DNA of 64,000 nt. It comes from Solibacillus isronensis. GTDB taxonomy: Bacteria; Bacillota; Bacilli; Bacillales_A; Planococcaceae. Position numbers and translations under genes: made by a program. The notes beneath the pieces were generated by a model. That model ran no database searches, had not been told where the DNA came from, and saw nothing but the letters and a program-made list of their open reading frames with translations. Every line of letters starts with the position of its first letter. Position 1 is the stretch's first letter. Positions 61,572-64,000 of the stretch are shown in pieces. Location: contig NZ_JAMBOC010000001.1 of the NCBI RefSeq assembly GCF_023715405.1, forward strand, positions 1,116,001 to 1,180,000. The letters are read 5' to 3'.

Positions 61572-62525
61572 CTATTTCAACTCTTTCATTCGATGCTGCC
61601 AGTAGTATTCAAACACTTCGAGCGAGGATTTTCGTGGAATGAACTGGAAAACTTCCTTCAATCTCTTATTGTTCAGAACAGGACGGTAACGCAGGAAATC
61701 AACCTGTTCCTCTCCATATTGACTTAACTTCAGCCTTTTTAACACAAACAAACTTCCCTTTATGACCGGCGCCGGTATTTTCACTACTTTTTTATTCAGC
61801 AAAACACCCAGATCATCTATTGTGACCGCACCATCTCCTGCCAAATTAAAAATGCCTGTAACCTCACTGTCAATCGCCTTAGCAAAACAGGAAATGACAT
61901 CCTGATCCCATATAAATACAAATGGGCTTTTTGATTTGGCAACACCGAGCACCATGTTCTGTTCGAATAAATTTGTAATTTGGTTGCGTACATTCTTCCC
62001 TAAAATCGTACCTATCCTAAATATTGTCTGTTCGAGCTGCGGGTATTGCGATCGGTATTGCTCGAGCATTTCTTCTACTAACCGCTTATGATAGGAATAG
62101 GCAAAAGCTTCATTGCCCCGGATTGGATCTGTTTCTTCTATCCATTGTGCATTATTTTCATAATAGCCGTAAGCCGCACCACTGGATGAAACGACAATCC
62201 TTTTAACATTCGTCTTTACACATGCTTCCAGTATATTTTTTGTTCCTAATACATCGACCGAATATTCAAATTCCCGGTTACTATTCTTTCCAGGTGTAAC
62301 AATTGAAGCCAAATGTACAACGACGTCAACATTATATTGTTCGAAATATTTCTGTGCTTCATCTGAGCGGACATCCAATTCGATATATTGTAGATTAGGA
62401 TGTACTTCAAAAGGTGACGTTTTCCGAATATCAGCTGCTATTATTGAATGATTTGTAGTTTCCAGTAAATAGAGAACGAGCTGCTGTCCTAAATAACCGC
62501 CCGCCCCTGTGATTAAAACGTTCAT
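61572..62525 (-). CDS. NAD-dependent epimerase/dehydratase (extended SDR)
   Basis: The 317-residue protein begins MNVLITGAGGYLGQQL, the nucleotide-binding motif TGxxGxxG of extended SDRs; HLASIVTP follows and the active-site YSYHK near residue 145 replaces the usual YxxxK with the same spacing. It probably acts on a nucleotide sugar or a similar carbonyl compound. AGGAGG precedes the ATG at 62525, which overlaps the stop of the transporter gene (ATGA). It closes the three-gene operon. Confidence 0.85.
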   Translation of the reverse strand: MNVLITGAGGYLGQQLVLYLLETTNHSIIAADIRKTSPFEVHPNLQYIELDVRSDEAQKYFEQYNVDVVVHLASIVTPGKNSNREFEYSVDVLGTKNILEACVKTNVKRIVVSSSGAAYGYYENNAQWIEETDPIRGNEAFAYSYHKRLVEEMLEQYRSQYPQLEQTIFRIGTILGKNVRNQITNLFEQNMVLGVAKSKSPFVFIWDQDVISCFAKAIDSEVTGIFNLAGDGAVTIDDLGVLLNKKVVKIPAPVIKGSLFVLKRLKLSQYGEEQVDFLRYRPVLNNKRLKEVFQFIPRKSSLEVFEYYWQHRMKELK

Positions 62526-63451
62526 GCCTGGACCTCCTGTTGAACTGTGACAATTGCTTCGGGAGCGCGCCTTGACCAGAAAGTTGCGATTGCTAAACCG
62601 GAAATAATATGCCAGATTCCCCACATTGCCGCAACCAGCGCCATGCCTCCCAGACCTCCAAAGAAGGTAAAGATGAGTACGAGGCCGAGACCCGAATTTT
62701 GAATACCAACCTCAATTGCGATTGCTCTTCTGTCGCGCTCATTCACTTTTAATGCACGGGAAGAGAAATAGCCGATGCAAATCGCCAGTAAATTTTGCAG
62801 GATCACGACCCAAACAACAGCTCCAACATTATTAATAAACGCATCAAAATTATTCGCTACCATAATGACAACAAACAACACGAAAATGACGATCGATAGT
62901 TTCATCATTATCTGGTTGAAGCGGGCTGCAAATTTCGGGAATTTTTTTCGAATATACATCCCGATAATAAGCGGCAGACCGAGCATAAAGAAAATTGTCG
63001 TGAACATATCGACAACACTAATACTGAACGATGTCATCATCTCTTTTGTTGGACCATATAAAGACGCCCAAAACATCGTGTTCAGCGGTGTCATGACAAT
63101 TGCCAAAACCGTGGAAATGGCTGACATGCTGATCGACAGTGGTGTATTGCCTTTTGCATAATGCGTTAAAAAATTCGATAAATTTCCTCCTGGACAAGCG
63201 GCGACTAAAAACAGACCTAACGCAATACTAGGAATCGGCTGAATAATGCTGACAAGTACAAATGTAATCGCCGGCAACAGGAAGAATTGACAAGCAAGGC
63301 CGATTAACGCCGGTTTGGGAGTCTTTAACGATCTCTTAAAATCTGAAACTTGCAGATCGAGCGCTACGCCAAACATGATAAATCCAATGACGATGTTCAT
63401 TATTAACAAGGCCGTCTCATTAAAGTTGATTTGAATAGTATCGATTCCCAT
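62522..63451 (-). CDS. BASS family transporter (bile acid:sodium symporter-like)
   Basis: The 309-residue membrane protein has about nine to ten helices and the family motifs ALGLFLVAACPGGNLSNFLTHYAKGNTPLS and IEVGIQNSGLGLVL, which form the crossing helices and the sodium site. Bacterial members carry organic anions such as pantoate or keto acids rather than bile acids. It lies 3 bp after the TPP enzyme gene and overlaps the epimerase gene by 4 bp, so the substrate may be a keto acid used or made by that enzyme (inference). Confidence 0.88.
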   Translation of the reverse strand: MGIDTIQINFNETALLIMNIVIGFIMFGVALDLQVSDFKRSLKTPKPALIGLACQFFLLPAITFVLVSIIQPIPSIALGLFLVAACPGGNLSNFLTHYAKGNTPLSISMSAISTVLAIVMTPLNTMFWASLYGPTKEMMTSFSISVVDMFTTIFFMLGLPLIIGMYIRKKFPKFAARFNQIMMKLSIVIFVLFVVIMVANNFDAFINNVGAVVWVVILQNLLAICIGYFSSRALKVNERDRRAIAIEVGIQNSGLGLVLIFTFFGGLGGMALVAAMWGIWHIISGLAIATFWSRRAPEAIVTVQQEVQA

Positions 63452-63454
63452 ATA

Positions 63455-64000
63455 TTATTTTCCCTTCGGTTCGGCGTGCATATCTTTGAAATAGCGTAAC
63501 CCTGGCGCCCACATATGCTTGACCGGGTCGACCTCTGTATGAATGACTGTACACTTTCCTACTGAAATAGAAGTTAGAAGGGCCTGTTCCAGCTGGTCAA
63601 ACGTTTCTACATATTCGCCATGTGCTCCCATTGCTTTCGCTACTAGGTCAAATCGAATCTCACCTAAATCGGCATTGATGCTTTCGTGTGGATCCAAAGT
63701 TTTTTTCAACATAGTTTTAATCGGTCTTAGCGCAAAATGCTGATTCATTTTCACCATGCCCCATTGTTTATCACAAAGCACGATATAGACGACATGCAGA
63801 TTGTTGCGCACAGCTGTTTCGATTTCCTGCGGATGGAAGCCCATTGCCCCGTCACCGATAATACATAAAACCGGCTGTTCTGGCTTGGCAACTGCCGCCC
63901 CGAGTGCCTGACCGACACCTGCACCGAGCATACCGAATTTAAATGTCGATAAAAGCGGCATTTCATCATTCACTTCATAATAGAAGTTCGACCAGATGGC
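63455..64000 (-). CDS. Thiamine-pyrophosphate enzyme, C-terminal part (start beyond the window)
   Basis: The visible 181 residues are the TPP-binding domain of an acetolactate synthase/decarboxylase-like enzyme, open at the right edge without a start. The TPP motif reads GDGAMGFHPQEIETAVRNNLHVV, with Asp-Gly at the cofactor phosphate and Asn near the end. The segment GMLGAGVGQALGAAVAKP precedes it. It heads the operon with the BASS transporter and epimerase. Which keto acid it handles cannot be told from this part. Confidence 0.88.
   Translation of the reverse strand, partial: AIWSNFYYEVNDEMPLLSTFKFGMLGAGVGQALGAAVAKPEQPVLCIIGDGAMGFHPQEIETAVRNNLHVVYIVLCDKQWGMVKMNQHFALRPIKTMLKKTLDPHESINADLGEIRFDLVAKAMGAHGEYVETFDQLEQALLTSISVGKCTVIHTEVDPVKHMWAPGLRYFKDMHAEPKGK

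Overview
The window looks like chromosomal DNA of a low-GC Gram-positive bacterium of the Bacillales, most likely a Planococcaceae member near Solibacillus or Lysinibacillus. This is inferred from AT-rich codon use, strong AGGAGG ribosome binding sites, a T-box leader, CcpA-type cre sites, lipobox lipoproteins, YesM/YesN-type signalling, MhqR/MhqO/MhqD, NsrR/Hmp and the Pnkp/Hen1 pair. No rRNA, tRNA, CRISPR array, complete insertion sequence or prophage was seen. Most genes lie on the minus strand.

Layout. 1-3632: RNA repair cassette Hen1-Pnkp (Pnkp runs off the left edge). 3777-7011: sirtuin, M20 peptidase, EamA exporter and a small unknown. 7328-10371: TelA-like protein and a DHA2 drug exporter. 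10494-13169: argG-argH. 13416-16068: short-chain dehydrogenase, the NO sensor NsrR and the divergent flavohaemoprotein Hmp, with two NsrR-type operators over the hmp promoter. 16161-16295: a short repeat phased at about 21 bp. 16361-17350: PAS/HD-GYP protein.

17648-34111 is a large pectin/galacturonan utilisation locus, all on the minus strand. It holds a GH28 polygalacturonase without signal peptide, two paralogous solute-binding lipoproteins, two permeases, a GH105 unsaturated galacturonyl hydrolase, a YesM/YesN two-component system, KduI, KduD, a TIM-barrel isomerase, an MsmX/UgpC-type ATPase, KdgK and KdgA. Imported oligogalacturonides would be cut inside the cell, the unsaturated uronate isomerised and reduced to KDG, then phosphorylated and cleaved to pyruvate and glyceraldehyde-3-phosphate. 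Two cre-like sites suggest catabolite repression. Several hairpin terminators cut the locus into short units.

34372-39060 holds unknowns, an EcsC-family protein, two lipoproteins and an MBL-fold hydrolase with a FadR-like operator far upstream. 39340-40476 is proC behind a proline-specific (CCU) T-box. 40.7-53.1 kb is an accessory-like stretch of small membrane proteins and lipoproteins, an ArsR regulator with a paired YdcZ-type exporter, a nucleotidyltransferase-like protein, a repeat protein, a class A PBP with a long Lys/Glu tail, a NUDIX hydrolase and a degenerate TagO-like membrane protein. It carries a dispersed, partly palindromic intergenic repeat family.

53256-64000 returns to housekeeping and stress genes: RNase Z, the quinone-stress regulon mhqR-mhqO-mhqD, a Trm11-like RNA methylase, a DUF3817-MFS fusion, DNA polymerase IV, and an operon of a TPP enzyme (cut by the right edge), a BASS transporter and a sugar-epimerase-like protein. 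The most unusual observations are the apparently leaderless ArsR gene with twin operators, the dispersed repeat family, the phased TTCTAATAA repeat, the TagO-like protein lacking catalytic motifs, the tandem-repeat protein and several small proteins below 60 residues.
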